A DNA stretch of 64,000 bases, taken from NCBI RefSeq assembly GCF_024128855.1, contig NZ_JAMYDV010000004.1, positions 124,001 through 188,000 on the forward strand. The letters are read 5' to 3'. Both the position numbers and the translations under genes were made by a program. Shown here piece after piece: positions 25,415 to 35,345 of the stretch. The stretch's first letter is position 1. The number at the start of each line of letters is the position of its first letter. Below the pieces are notes generated by a model. The model saw nothing but the letters and a program-made list of their open reading frames with translations, searched no databases and had not been told where the DNA came from. The stretch is from Rhodovulum tesquicola. GTDB lineage: Bacteria; Pseudomonadota; Alphaproteobacteria; Rhodobacterales; Rhodobacteraceae.

Positions 25415-26308
25415 CTACCCCTTGACCGCACCGGCCGACAGCCCGCGCACGAAATACGCCCCCGCCACGACATAGACCAACAGCGTCGGCAGCCCCGCGA
25501 TGATCGCCGCGGCCATGTCCACGTTGTATTCCTTGACCCCTGTCGAGGTGTTCACGACATTGTTCAAGGCCACCGTCACCGGGTTTGAATCGCCCACCGT
25601 GAAGGACACGCCGAACAGGAAGTCGTTCCAGATCTGGGTGAACTGCCAGATCACGGTCACCACGATGGCGGGCAGCGACATCGGCAGCACGATCCGGAAG
25701 AAGATGCCAAAGAAACCCGCCCCGTCCACCTTGGCCGCATTCACGATGCCATCGGACACGCCGATGAAGAAATTGCGGAAGAACAGCGTGGTAAAGGCCA
25801 GCCCGTAGACCGTATGCACAAGGATCAGCCCCGGCACAGTGCCGGCCAGCCCCAATTGCCCCAGCGTGCGCGCCATCGGCAGCAGCACCACCTGGAACGG
25901 GATGAAGGCGCCGAACAGCATCAGCGCAAAGACGATGTCGGCGCCGGGAAACCGCCACTTGGTCAGCGCATAGCCGTTCAGCGCGCCCAGCAGGGTCGAC
26001 AGCAGCACCGCGGGCACCGCCATCATCACCGAGTTCATGAAATAGGGCTGCAACCCGTCGCAGCGCACGCCCACGCAGGCCGACCCCCAGGCCTTGGCCC
26101 ATGCCTCGAAGCTGATCGCCCGGGGCAAGGCCAGAAAGCTGCCCTCGCGGATCTCGGCCAGCGACTTGACCGAGGTCGAGACCATCACGAAAAGAGGGAA
26201 AAGGTAGTAAAGGCAGAACAGCCCCAGCACGACGAACAGCAACACGCGCAAGAGCCTGGCCCCCGGCCCCGAGGCGCGCACGATGCCGTCGGTCCTGCGC
26301 GCCCTCAT
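25415..26308 (-). CDS. Carbohydrate ABC transporter permease (MalG type)
   Basis: A 297-residue inner-membrane permease with six helices. The EAA loop that contacts the ATPase reads AAKVDGAGFFGIFFRIVLPM. The N-terminus carries RLLRVLLFVVLGLFCLYYLF. It belongs to the MalG half of the CUT1 sugar transporters. A Cys-containing periplasmic insertion (SACVGVRCDG) is unusual. The ATG overlaps the stop of the other permease (ATGA). Confidence 0.92.
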   Translation of the reverse strand: MRARRTDGIVRASGPGARLLRVLLFVVLGLFCLYYLFPLFVMVSTSVKSLAEIREGSFLALPRAISFEAWAKAWGSACVGVRCDGLQPYFMNSVMMAVPAVLLSTLLGALNGYALTKWRFPGADIVFALMLFGAFIPFQVVLLPMARTLGQLGLAGTVPGLILVHTVYGLAFTTLFFRNFFIGVSDGIVNAAKVDGAGFFGIFFRIVLPMSLPAIVVTVIWQFTQIWNDFLFGVSFTVGDSNPVTVALNNVVNTSTGVKEYNVDMAAAIIAGLPTLLVYVVAGAYFVRGLSAGAVKG

Positions 26309-27189
26309 CGCCGCGCCCCCCGAAGCTCGGAATAAAGATAGGGCACGATGATCGCGCAGACGGTCGCCAGCATCATCACCGCGCTGGCCGCGGCCACCCC
26401 CAGTTCGGACCGCTGGAAGGCAAAGGCATACATGAAGGTCGCGGGCATGTCGGTGGCAAAGCCGGGACCTCCGCCGGTCAGCGCCACGACCAGGTCGAAG
26501 CTCTTGATCGCCAGATGCGCCAGGATGATGACCACCGACAGGAAGACCGGGCGCAGCGACGGCAGCACGATCCCGGTATAGACCCGCCACGGCCCCGCGC
26601 CGTCGATCGCGGCGGCCTTGAGAACCTCGTCATCGACGGATCTCAGCCCGGCCAGGAACAGTGCCATGGCGTAGCCCGAGCTTTGCCAGACGCCCGCGAT
26701 GACAATCGTGTAGATCGCGAAATCGGGATTCACCAGCCAGTCGAAGGTGAAGCCCTCGAACCCCCAGTCGCGCATCACCTTCTCGATGCCCAGTCCGGGG
26801 TTCAGGATCCATTTCCAGACGGTGCCGGTAACGATGAAGGACAGCGCCATGGGGTAAAGGTAGATCGTGCGGATCGCCCCCTCGATCCGGATGCGCTGAT
26901 CCAGCAGGATCGCCAGAAGGATGCCGAGGCCCATGCTGATCGCGATGAACAGGCCCGAGAAGACGAACAGGTTCTTCAGCGCCACATACCAGCGCGGCGT
27001 GGCCCAGAGCCGTTCATACTGGGCCAGACCGTGAAAGTCGTAGACCGGCATCACGCCGGACTTGGTGAAGGAAATCCAGATCGTCCAGGCGATGAAGCCA
27101 TAGACGAAAAACAGGCTGACCGCGAAAAGCGGCGAGACCACGATGAGCGGCAGGCGCCGCTCGATCGTCCGTGACATGGCCCTCAGCAT
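26305..27189 (-). CDS. Carbohydrate ABC transporter permease (MalF/UgpA type)
   Basis: A 294-residue permease with six predicted helices and the EAA loop AAAIDGAGPWRVYTGIVLPS. It pairs with the MalG-type protein to form the sugar channel. ATG 27189 was chosen because AGGGGGC lies just upstream. A GTG at 27213 would add eight unconserved residues, and ATG 27177 is a weaker alternative. It is 57 bases downstream of the binding-protein gene. Confidence 0.9.
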   Translation of the reverse strand: MLRAMSRTIERRLPLIVVSPLFAVSLFFVYGFIAWTIWISFTKSGVMPVYDFHGLAQYERLWATPRWYVALKNLFVFSGLFIAISMGLGILLAILLDQRIRIEGAIRTIYLYPMALSFIVTGTVWKWILNPGLGIEKVMRDWGFEGFTFDWLVNPDFAIYTIVIAGVWQSSGYAMALFLAGLRSVDDEVLKAAAIDGAGPWRVYTGIVLPSLRPVFLSVVIILAHLAIKSFDLVVALTGGGPGFATDMPATFMYAFAFQRSELGVAAASAVMMLATVCAIIVPYLYSELRGARR

Positions 27190-27246
27190 GTCAGCCCCCT
27201 GCCCCCCCGGCACCGGCCGGGGATTGCCCCCGGCCGGGATTGTCCC

Positions 27247-28500
27247 CTACATCGCGCGCTTGACGGCGGCGGCCAGCCGCCCTGCGGCGTCCTCGGAACT
27301 CATGTTCGAGTTGAAGAACTCGGTCACCAGATCGAGGAACTCGCCCCGGACCGAGCGCGAGATCGCCATCTCATGCGCCATCGAAGGCACCAGCGCGTTC
27401 GCCTCGGTCGCCTTGAGCAGATCGTCATGCGAGCGTTGCGCACAGGCGTCGAAGGCCTCCAGCGGCACATCGGTCCGCGCCGGGATGGACCCCTTGGCCA
27501 GGTTGAAGGTCGCCTGGAACCCGGGCGACATGATCAGGCTCGCCAGCAGTTTCTGCCCGGCGATGTTGTCCTCGCCCGACACCTTGAAGAAGGTGAAGCT
27601 GTCCGAGTTCAGCACAAAACCGTTGCCCGGCGTCGGCGCACACAGGAAATCCTCGCCCGGCACCTTGCCCGCGGCAAGAAACTCGCCCTTGGCCCAGTCG
27701 CCCATGATCTGGAACGCAGCCTCGCCATTCATCACCATGGCGGTGGCAAGGTTCCAGTCCCGGCCAGAGAAGTTCGGATCGACATAGCCGCGCATCCTGC
27801 GCAACTGGTCGAAGGCCGCGACCATGGTGGGCGAGTTCAGCGCGTCCTGGTCAAGATCGACCAGGGCTGCGCGGAAAAAATCGGCCCCGCCCACACCCAG
27901 AACCACGTTCTCGAAGATCGTGGCGTCCTGCCAGGGCTGCCCGCCATGGGCCAAGGGCGTAATGCCCGCGGCCAGCAAGGCGTCGGCCGCGGCGTTGAAC
28001 TCGTCCCAGGTGGTGGGCATCGCCTCGATCCCGGCGCGGGCCAGAACCTCGGGATTGGCCCAGATCCAGTCGACGCGGTGGATATTGACCGGCGCGGCGA
28101 CATATTTGCCGTCATGTTTCATGATCGCGGCCAGAACGGGCGGCAGAACGGCATCCCAGCCCTCGGCCCCGGCGACATCCTCGACATCGGCCAGCGCGCC
28201 CTGCTCGGCCCATTCCTGGATGCCGGGTCCTTTCAGTTGCACCGCGGCGGGCGGGTTTCCGGCCACCACGCGGGCGCGCAGCGCGGTCATCGCTGCATCG
28301 CCGCCCCCGCCCGCGATGGGCGAGTCGATCCAGGTGCCGCCCTCGGCCTCGAAGCTGTTCTTGAGCTCGCCCACCGCGCGGGCCTCGCCGCCCGAGGTCC
28401 ACCAGTGCAACACCTCGACCGTGCCCCCGGCCTGGGCGGCGCCGGAAAACGCCAGACCCGCCGCTGCAACGAGCGGGGTAACCGTCCTGTAACGGAACAT
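27247..28500 (-). CDS. Extracellular sugar-binding protein of ABC transporter
   Basis: A 417-residue family-1 solute-binding protein with a signal peptide (MFRYRTVTPLVAAAGLAFSG, cut near AAQA-GG). The mature N-terminus TVEVLHWWTSGGEARAVGEL is typical of glucose/mannose-type binding proteins in alphaproteobacteria. It delivers sugar to the two permeases. GGAGGAAT precedes the ATG. As the first gene of a four-gene operon its promoter must lie in the 310-base region up to 28810. The sugar is not identifiable from sequence. Confidence 0.9.
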   Translation of the reverse strand: MFRYRTVTPLVAAAGLAFSGAAQAGGTVEVLHWWTSGGEARAVGELKNSFEAEGGTWIDSPIAGGGGDAAMTALRARVVAGNPPAAVQLKGPGIQEWAEQGALADVEDVAGAEGWDAVLPPVLAAIMKHDGKYVAAPVNIHRVDWIWANPEVLARAGIEAMPTTWDEFNAAADALLAAGITPLAHGGQPWQDATIFENVVLGVGGADFFRAALVDLDQDALNSPTMVAAFDQLRRMRGYVDPNFSGRDWNLATAMVMNGEAAFQIMGDWAKGEFLAAGKVPGEDFLCAPTPGNGFVLNSDSFTFFKVSGEDNIAGQKLLASLIMSPGFQATFNLAKGSIPARTDVPLEAFDACAQRSHDDLLKATEANALVPSMAHEMAISRSVRGEFLDLVTEFFNSNMSSEDAAGRLAAAVKRAM

Positions 28501-28810
28501 GGGTATTCCTCCTCTGCTAGACGCGGCCACGCGGGCCGCATGCGGCGCATGGCCCGTCCTCCTCCTGCGGGAAAGTGTCAGGCCGTTCCTGCGCCCGGTC
28601 AAGCTAGCATGCGTGCGGGAGAACGATCTTGACGGCCGTCAATGCGCGGACAGGGCAGCAAGGCGGCGGCAGGGCGCCGGGATGGTGCGAGTCGACTCGG
28701 GGGCCGGGCAGGGCCGAAGCTGCGGATGCGACAGACCGTCGCTCGTGCATCGGCCGCAGCGGTGACCCATATGCGGCGGGCATCAAAACAACCAGAGAGG
28801 CGCGGGCAGG
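28501..28810. other. Divergent promoter region (310 bases) with a perfect palindrome
   Basis: Between the divergent sugar-binding-protein gene and the membrane-protein gene. There are no credible open frames. It holds the palindrome TTGACGGCCGTCAA at 28629-28642, described separately. No confident -35/-10 pair was assigned for either side. Confidence 0.6.
28629..28642. promoter_or_regulatory. 14-bp perfect palindrome, candidate operator
   Basis: TTGACGG-CCGTCAA is fully self-complementary and lies 129 bases upstream of the sugar-binding-protein start. LacI- or ROK-type regulators of sugar transporters bind palindromes of this size. The regulator is not encoded in the window. Confidence 0.4.
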
Positions 28811-29386
28811 ATGACTTCGGGACGGGATTTCTTCGGACGAGGGGGGCTGGCCGCGCTTGTGGTGCTGGTGGTCTATCTGCTGGTGCTGTCGGGCGTGCTG
28901 CTTGGCACGGCGGTGCCGCTTCTGGTCCTGCTGGCGGCGGCGGCGGTCGTGCTGATCCTTGCCTATCTGAAAAACCCCGACCGTTTCCACCGGCTGCTGG
29001 CCCGCCTTCGGGCCGCCTGGCAGGCGCGCCCCCGGCGCCGGCCCGCCCCGCCCCGCCCGGCGCCTGCCCCCCGCGCCGCACCGCTGCGCCAGGGGCTGGT
29101 CGCGACGGCGCCCGCGCGCAGCCCGGACATGGCCGACCGGCGCGGGCTGGCCTCGGGGTCGCCCCTGCTGCGGGCGCTTCTAGGCCGCGGCTGGCGCAGC
29201 CCGGCCGCCATGGCGCGGGATTTCCTGCTGATCGGCCTTGCGGGCGCGGCGCTGCTGCTGACCGGCCTCGCCCTGCCGGACTGGCCTTTGCTGTCCTGGC
29301 TGGGCAAGGTCTTCAGCATGCTGGGCGTCCTCGTCATGCTGATTTCATCGGGCGTGGTCTACTCCTACTGGCGCGGCCGCAGCTAG
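28811..29386 (+). CDS. Hypothetical membrane protein
   Basis: A 191-residue protein with a hydrophobic N-terminal region of two helices (residues 12-52). A basic, Pro/Arg-rich cytoplasmic linker follows (about 68-95), then two more helices near the C-terminus (about 139-158 and 165-185). I do not recognise a family. The Pro/Arg-rich linker suggests low constraint or nucleic-acid or lipid contact. Its stop overlaps the stop of the convergent P-type ATPase gene by four bases. Confidence 0.6.
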   Translation: MTSGRDFFGRGGLAALVVLVVYLLVLSGVLLGTAVPLLVLLAAAAVVLILAYLKNPDRFHRLLARLRAAWQARPRRRPAPPRPAPAPRAAPLRQGLVATAPARSPDMADRRGLASGSPLLRALLGRGWRSPAAMARDFLLIGLAGAALLLTGLALPDWPLLSWLGKVFSMLGVLVMLISSGVVYSYWRGRS

Positions 29387-32103
29387 TCGCGCGACGGCGG
29401 GGCCGCCTGCGCCGGGCGCCGGAAGGCCAGCCGCATCTGTTTCTCGGTCTCGATCAGCGCAAAGAACAGCACCCCCACCGCGACGATCAGCACGCCGTCC
29501 CAGAACGGGATCGCCGCGGTGCCGAACAGCATCTGCAAGGGCGGCAGATAGGTGATCGCGAATTGCGCCGCCGTCACGGTGAGGACGCAGATCCACACCA
29601 CCCGCGTACCCCTGGCCGCAGCCCAGGTCAGCGAGGTGCCGTGGATGTTGCGGATGAAGAACAGGTGGAAGATCTTCAGCACGACCAGCGTGTTCAGCGC
29701 CATGCTGCGGGCCACGTCCTGATCGTAGCCGCGGTCCAGCGCATAGGCATAGACGCCGTAGATCCCCGCCAGGAACAGCAGCGAGACCAGCACGATATGC
29801 CAGACCAGTTCGCCGGTCAGCAGCGGTTCGTCGCGCGGGCGGGGCGGGCGGCGCATGGTATTCGCCTCGGTCGGCTCGAAGGCCAGCGCGATGCCCAGCG
29901 TGACGGCCGTGATCATGTTGGTCCACAGGATCTGGACCGGGGTGATCGGCAGCGCCATGCCCAGCGCCAGCGCCAGAACGATGGTCATCGACTCGCCGCC
30001 ATTGGTGGGCAGCGTCCAGCTTATGACCTTCTTGATGTTGTCATAGACGGTGCGCCCCTCGCGCACGGCAGCGGCGATCGAGGCGAAATTGTCATCGGCC
30101 AGCACCAGTTCCGAGGCTTCCTTGGCCGCCTCGCTGCCCTTCTGGCCCATCGCGATCCCGGCATCCGCACGCTTCAGCGCGGGCGCGTCGTTCACCCCGT
30201 CGCCGGTCATCGCCACGGTCAGCCCGCGCGATTGCAGCGCCGTCACCAGCCGCAGCTTGTGGGCGGGCGAGGTGCGGGCGAAGATGTCGGTCCCGACCGC
30301 GATCTCGGCCAGTTCAGCATCGTTCATCGCCTCTATATCGGCGCCGGTCAGAACGGTCTTGGTGTTCTTCAGCCCGATCTGCGCGGCGATGGCCTGCGCG
30401 GTGGCGGCATGGTCGCCGGTGATCATCTTGACCCTTATCCCGGCCTCGTGACACTCGGCCACCGCGGCAATCGCCTCGGGCCGGGGCGGGTCGATCAGCC
30501 CGATCAACCCGATCAGCGTCAGATGCCCATCCAGATCGGCGGTGTTCAGGATCGTGTGCTCCTGCGGCACGCTGCGCGCGGCAATGGCGATCACGCGCTG
30601 ACCCTGCGCGGCCAGTTGCTCGACCATGTGATGCCAGTGCCCGGGGGCCAGCGGCTCGGTGCCGCCGCCCTCGGCCCGCTGGTCGGCGCACATGGCCAAC
30701 ACCGCCTCGGGGGCGCCCTTGACATGGATCGCGGCGTGGCCCTCGTGGTCGTGATGCAGCGTGGCCATGTAGCGATGCGCCGCATCGAAGGGGATCGCGT
30801 CGGTACGGGTCCAGGTGCGGAAGGGGTCGGGACCATCGCCCGTGATCTTGCCGGCCAGCGCCATCAGCGCCCCTTCCATCGGATCGCCCTCGACCCGCCA
30901 GCCCGCCTCGGCGCCATGCAGCACCGCATCGTTGCACAGCCCCGCGACATGCGCGAATTCCGTCAGAACCGCCTGCGCTCCGGCATCGGGATCATCGCCG
31001 TCAAGACGCACCCGCCCCTCGGGGGCATAGCCCTCGCCTTCGACCGCGTAGACCCGGGCGGCGGCGACAAGGCTTGCGGCCATCATCTCGTTGCGGGTCA
31101 GCGTGCCGGTCTTGTCCGAGCAGATCACCGAAACCGAGCCCAGCGTCTCGATCGCCGGAAGCCGACGGACGATGGCGTTGCGCCGCGCCATGGCCTGCAC
31201 GCCCACCGCCAGCGTGATCGTCAGCACCGCGGGCAGCCCCTCGGGGATTGCCGCGACGGACAGGCCGACAACCGCCATGAACAGTTCGGAAAACTCCATG
31301 TGGCTGACGAAATAGCCATAGCCCAGCAGGCTCGCCGCCACGAGCAGGATGAACACCGTCAGCCATTTCGCGAAGATGTCCATCTGGTGCACCAACGGGG
31401 TGGTCAGCGTCTGGACCTCGGCCAGCATGCCGCTGATCTGGCCGATCTCGGTGCGCGCGCCGGTTTCGACGACGACCCCGCGGCCCGTGCCGGTAGCGAT
31501 CAGCGTGCCCGAGAAAAGCATCGGCGTGCGGTCGCCCAGCGCGGCCCCGGCGGCTACGGGCTCGGTGCCCTTGTCGACCGGCACGGATTCGCCGGTCAGG
31601 ATCGCCTCTTCGGCCTTCAGCCCGCGTGCCTCGATCAGCCGGATATCCGCGGGCACCCGGTCGCCCGCCTCGATCAGCACGATGTCACCGGGGACCAGTT
31701 CCGCGGCATCGACGCCGATCCGCCGTCCGTCGCGCAGCACCGCCGAGCGCGGCGCGAGCATGCCGCGGATCGCCTCCATCGCCTGTTCGGCGCGGCCCTC
31801 CTGGATGAAGCCGATGATCGCGTTGACGACGACGACCGCGATGATGACGCCGGTGTCGATCCAATGGTTCAAGGCGGCCGTAACCACCGCCGCGACCAGC
31901 AGGACGTAGATCAGCACGTTGTTGAACTGCAACAGGAAACGCTTGATCGCGCTGCGCCGGGGCGGCTCGGGCAGACGGTTCTCGCCATGGGAGTCAAGGC
32001 GGCGGCGGGCCTCGGCGGAACTCAGCCCGTCGGGGCTGGACTCGACCGCCGACAGCGCCTGCCGGGCGGACAGCGCGTGGAGGGATTGCGACATTTCGGG
32101 CAT
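29383..32103 (-). CDS. P2-type cation-transporting ATPase
   Basis: A 906-residue P-type ATPase. Motifs are the N-terminal cation-ATPase domain, actuator TGES (ILTGESVPVD), helix-4 PEGLP (AAIPEGLPAVLTITLAVGVQ), phosphorylation site CSDKTGTLTRNE, nucleotide-domain KGAPE, and hinge TGDGVNDAPALKRADAGIAM. Helix 6 reads WTNMITAVTLGIALAFEP. The Asp that binds Ca2+ in SERCA-type pumps is Ala here, so monovalent or other cation export is more likely than Ca2+. ATG 32103 is preferred because AAGGAG precedes it. It is downstream of the antiporter gene by 40 bases, probably in one operon. Confidence 0.9.
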   Translation of the reverse strand: MPEMSQSLHALSARQALSAVESSPDGLSSAEARRRLDSHGENRLPEPPRRSAIKRFLLQFNNVLIYVLLVAAVVTAALNHWIDTGVIIAVVVVNAIIGFIQEGRAEQAMEAIRGMLAPRSAVLRDGRRIGVDAAELVPGDIVLIEAGDRVPADIRLIEARGLKAEEAILTGESVPVDKGTEPVAAGAALGDRTPMLFSGTLIATGTGRGVVVETGARTEIGQISGMLAEVQTLTTPLVHQMDIFAKWLTVFILLVAASLLGYGYFVSHMEFSELFMAVVGLSVAAIPEGLPAVLTITLAVGVQAMARRNAIVRRLPAIETLGSVSVICSDKTGTLTRNEMMAASLVAAARVYAVEGEGYAPEGRVRLDGDDPDAGAQAVLTEFAHVAGLCNDAVLHGAEAGWRVEGDPMEGALMALAGKITGDGPDPFRTWTRTDAIPFDAAHRYMATLHHDHEGHAAIHVKGAPEAVLAMCADQRAEGGGTEPLAPGHWHHMVEQLAAQGQRVIAIAARSVPQEHTILNTADLDGHLTLIGLIGLIDPPRPEAIAAVAECHEAGIRVKMITGDHAATAQAIAAQIGLKNTKTVLTGADIEAMNDAELAEIAVGTDIFARTSPAHKLRLVTALQSRGLTVAMTGDGVNDAPALKRADAGIAMGQKGSEAAKEASELVLADDNFASIAAAVREGRTVYDNIKKVISWTLPTNGGESMTIVLALALGMALPITPVQILWTNMITAVTLGIALAFEPTEANTMRRPPRPRDEPLLTGELVWHIVLVSLLFLAGIYGVYAYALDRGYDQDVARSMALNTLVVLKIFHLFFIRNIHGTSLTWAAARGTRVVWICVLTVTAAQFAITYLPPLQMLFGTAAIPFWDGVLIVAVGVLFFALIETEKQMRLAFRRPAQAAPPSRD

Positions 32104-32143
32104 CCTGTCTCCTTTGGCGCGGACATGGTGAATGCGTGTCGGA

Positions 32144-33865
32144 TCAGGCGGTCCGCAATTCCTCGCCGTCGATCTCGGGGATTTCGGTGCGCTCCGTTTC
32201 GGGAGCACCCGTCAGCAGTTCCACGGCCCGGTCGGCGGCGTCCTGAAACGGTTCCAGCACGATATCGGCGCCCGCGACGGTCAGCTCTTCGGTGTCCCTG
32301 GCCGTGTGCGAGGTGACCGCGATGCGCCCGCGAAAGCCCGCGGTCCGCGCAAGCTGGATCAGGGTCCGGCGGGTGTCCTCATGGCTGAGGCCGCCAACAT
32401 GGATCGGTACGGTCGAAACGATCCAGTCGGCCCGCGCCAGCGGCAGTTCGCTCACGAATTCCGGGTCCGAGGCATCACCGTATTTCGCCCGGATCCCCAG
32501 CGCGCGGGCGCGGCGCACCGCCTGCGGGTTGAAATCGACCCCCAGCACCCTGACGCCGCGTTTCTGCAGCCGCACCGCGATGGCCGCGCCGAACCGGCCC
32601 AGCCCGAACACCAGCACCGGACAGCCGTCCTGGCCGACGACGCTGCCCCCATTCGGCTCGCGCGGGGTCCCGCGGCGCTCGAAGATACCCAGCACCGGCT
32701 CGAACAGCCGGTAAAGCTGATGCGAATAGGTGATCATGTAGGTCGAGGCCGCGATGGTCACCAGCCCGACCATGGTCACAAGGCCCAGCGCATCCTGCTG
32801 GACATGCCCCAGCCCCACGCCCATCGCGATGAAGATCAGCGAGAACTCGCTGATCTGCGCAACGGTCAGCCCGGCCAAGAAGCCGGTGCGCTTGCGGTAG
32901 CCCATGGCCCCCATGATGGCGAGCACGATCAGCGGGTTGCCGATCAGCACGAACAGCGAGAACACGATGGCGCCCGTCACATGCGCGCCCAGCAGCGACA
33001 GGTCGAGAGACGAGCCCAGCGCGATGAAGAAGAACAACAGCAGGAAATCCCGCAGCGGCGACAGCCGGGCCGCGATGGTCTCGCGATAGGGGGTCGAGGC
33101 CAGCGACACGCCCGCCAGCAGCCCGCCCACCTCCTTGCCCAAGCCGACGAAATCGCCGATCGCGGCGAAGATCGCGGCCTGCGCGATGGCGAAGATCACC
33201 AGCAATTCGGGCGCCCGCGCCAGCCGCTCGGTCAACGGGTTGGCGACATAGCGCACGAACAGGATCACCAGCGCCACCATCGCCACGCCCGAGGACAGCA
33301 CCACCACGACCGACCCGCCGCCATGGCCGTCGGCCGCCGCGCCGATGCCGATGGCCGACAACACGATCATCGCCAGCACCACGACCAGGTCCTGCACGAT
33401 CAGGAAGCCCAGCGCGATCTGGCCATGCAGGCTGTCGATCTCGCGCTTGTCCGACAACAGCTTGACGATGATGATGGTCGAGGAAAAGGTCAGAGCGACG
33501 GCGACGTAAAGGCTGGTGATATGGCCCAGCCCCAGCGCCAGCCCGATCAGGTAGCCGAAGATCGAGGTGAAGGCGACCTGTCCCAGCCCGGTCAGCACCG
33601 CCACCCCCCCGAGCGAGCGGATCAGCTTGACGTCGAGCTTGATGCCGACCAGGAACAGCAGCAGCGCGATCCCGAGCTGCGACAACAGGTTGATCTGTTC
33701 GTCGGAACGCACGAGGTCCAGCGCCGAAGGCCCGGCGATCAACCCTACCGCGATGAAGCTGACGATCAGCGGCTGACGCAGGATGATCCCCACAAAGCCG
33801 ATCACCGCCGCCATGACCAGAAGCGAGGCGACTTCTCCGAAGGCCGAGTTGAGGATGATTTCCAT
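32144..33865 (-). CDS. CPA2-family cation:proton antiporter with TrkA-N domain
   Basis: A 573-residue protein. Residues 1 to about 390 form the Na+/H+ exchanger-type membrane domain with some 12 helices. The C-terminal part is a TrkA-N (RCK) nucleotide-binding domain starting CPVLVFGLGRFGAAIAVRLQ. The arrangement matches the Kef/YbaL-type K+/H+ antiporters gated by NAD(H) or glutathione adducts. It lies 40 bases upstream of the P-type ATPase gene, suggesting joint control of monovalent cation and pH balance. The ion is inferred. Confidence 0.88.
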   Translation of the reverse strand: MEIILNSAFGEVASLLVMAAVIGFVGIILRQPLIVSFIAVGLIAGPSALDLVRSDEQINLLSQLGIALLLFLVGIKLDVKLIRSLGGVAVLTGLGQVAFTSIFGYLIGLALGLGHITSLYVAVALTFSSTIIIVKLLSDKREIDSLHGQIALGFLIVQDLVVVLAMIVLSAIGIGAAADGHGGGSVVVVLSSGVAMVALVILFVRYVANPLTERLARAPELLVIFAIAQAAIFAAIGDFVGLGKEVGGLLAGVSLASTPYRETIAARLSPLRDFLLLFFFIALGSSLDLSLLGAHVTGAIVFSLFVLIGNPLIVLAIMGAMGYRKRTGFLAGLTVAQISEFSLIFIAMGVGLGHVQQDALGLVTMVGLVTIAASTYMITYSHQLYRLFEPVLGIFERRGTPREPNGGSVVGQDGCPVLVFGLGRFGAAIAVRLQKRGVRVLGVDFNPQAVRRARALGIRAKYGDASDPEFVSELPLARADWIVSTVPIHVGGLSHEDTRRTLIQLARTAGFRGRIAVTSHTARDTEELTVAGADIVLEPFQDAADRAVELLTGAPETERTEIPEIDGEELRTA

Positions 33866-34050
33866 CAGCTCACATGCCCCTTGCTTCGGTTTTCCCCGGA
33901 CCGGAGTCGCGGCGCGTCGGGAGATGGCGCACGGACCGCCGGCCTAGTGTGAGATACCGTTGCAGGGCATTTTTGAAAACCTCTTGACGCGATTTCCGTG
34001 CAAACCGGACGCGAAAAAGGCGATCTCGCCCGGTGGGGACGGGGCGGCGG

Positions 34051-35343
34051 TCAGACCACGACGTCGAGCGGGCGCTGCGCTCCCACATCGAAGACACGCT
34101 TGTAACGCGCGACCTCGTCCGCTGGCCCCATCGCCTTGTTGGGGTTGTCCGACAGCTTGACCGTCGGCCGACCATTCGCGCTGACGGCCTTGCAGACCAG
34201 CGAGAAGGGCGCCAGCGTGTCACCCGGCACCAGCCCGCGGAAATCATTGGTCAGCAACGTGCCCCAGCCAAAGCTGATCCTGGCGCGCCCCGCGAACCGG
34301 GCGTGCAGGTCGGTGATGACGTCCACATCCAGCCCGTCCGAGAAGATGATCAGCTTCTTGCGCGGATCCTCGCCGCGTTCGGTCCACCAGGCGATCGCGG
34401 TCTCGGCGCCTTCGACGGGATCGCCGGAATCCACCCGGATCCCGGTCCAGCCCGCCAGCCAGTCGGGCGCGTGCTGCAGAAAGCCCCTGGTGCCGAACGT
34501 GTCGGGCAGGATGATGCGCAGGTTGCCGTCATGCTCCTCGTGCCAGTCGGCCAGCACCCTGTAGGGCGCCTGGCGCAGATCATCGTCGGTCTCGGCCAGC
34601 GCGGCATAGACCATGGGCAGTTCGTGGGCATTGGTGCCGATCGCCTCGATATCGCGGCGCATCGCGATCAGGCAGTTCGAGGTGCCGACGAATTTCGGCC
34701 CCAGCCCCTCGATCATCGCCTGAACGCACCAGTCCTGCCACAGGAAGGAATGCCGCCGCCGCGTGCCGAAATCGGCCAGTTTCAGCCCCTCGACGGGGCG
34801 TAGCCGCTCGATCTTTTCCCAAAGCTTGGTCATCGCCCGGGCATAGAGCACCTGAAGCTCGAACTTGCCCATCGCCTGCAACACCGCGCGCGAGCGCAGT
34901 TCCATCAGCACGGCGAGTGCGGGGATTTCCCACATCATCACCTCGGGCCAGCGCCCTTCGAAGGTCAGTTCATACTGGCCGTCGCGCTTTTCCAGGTGAT
35001 AGGGTGGCAGTTGCAGCCCCTCGTACCATTCCATGAAATCGGGGCGGAACATCTGCCGCTTGCCGTAAAAGGTATTGCCGCGCAGCCAGGTGCTTTCGCC
35101 GCGGGCCAGCCGCAGGGTGCGGATATGGTCAAGCTGCTCGCGCAACTCGCCCTCGTCGATCAACTCGGCCAGCCGGATATCGGTGGTGCGGTTGATCAGG
35201 CTAAAGGTCACCTGCGTGTCGGGCCGGTTCCGAAAGACCGACTGACACATCAGCAGCTTGTAGAAATCCGTATCGAGCAGCGAGCGGACAATCGGGTCGA
35301 TCTTCCAGTGGTGGTTGTAGACCCGCTTGGCGATGTCCAGCAT
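34051..35343 (-). CDS. pncB: Nicotinate phosphoribosyltransferase
   Basis: A 430-residue enzyme that joins nicotinate with PRPP to give nicotinate mononucleotide in NAD salvage. Typical segments are the N-terminal [16 protein letters not shown], the central [26 protein letters not shown], and the phosphate-binding [13 protein letters not shown]. Length is normal. It starts two bases after the nicotinamidase gene, so PncA product flows directly to PncB. Confidence 0.95.
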   Translation of the reverse strand: MLDIAKRVYNHHWKIDPIVRSLLDTDFYKLLMCQSVFRNRPDTQVTFSLINRTTDIRLAELIDEGELREQLDHIRTLRLARGESTWLRGNTFYGKRQMFRPDFMEWYEGLQLPPYHLEKRDGQYELTFEGRWPEVMMWEIPALAVLMELRSRAVLQAMGKFELQVLYARAMTKLWEKIERLRPVEGLKLADFGTRRRHSFLWQDWCVQAMIEGLGPKFVGTSNCLIAMRRDIEAIGTNAHELPMVYAALAETDDDLRQAPYRVLADWHEEHDGNLRIILPDTFGTRGFLQHAPDWLAGWTGIRVDSGDPVEGAETAIAWWTERGEDPRKKLIIFSDGLDVDVITDLHARFAGRARISFGWGTLLTNDFRGLVPGDTLAPFSLVCKAVSANGRPTVKLSDNPNKAMGPADEVARYKRVFDVGAQRPLDVVV

Positions 35344-35345
35344 TC

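Noticed and set aside
28642-32316. Very long plus-strand frame (over 1,200 codons) opposite the P-type ATPase
   Set aside because: It is the antisense shadow of the ATPase and antiporter region. It is His/Arg/Asp-rich, has no domain, and the minus strand has full conserved motifs.
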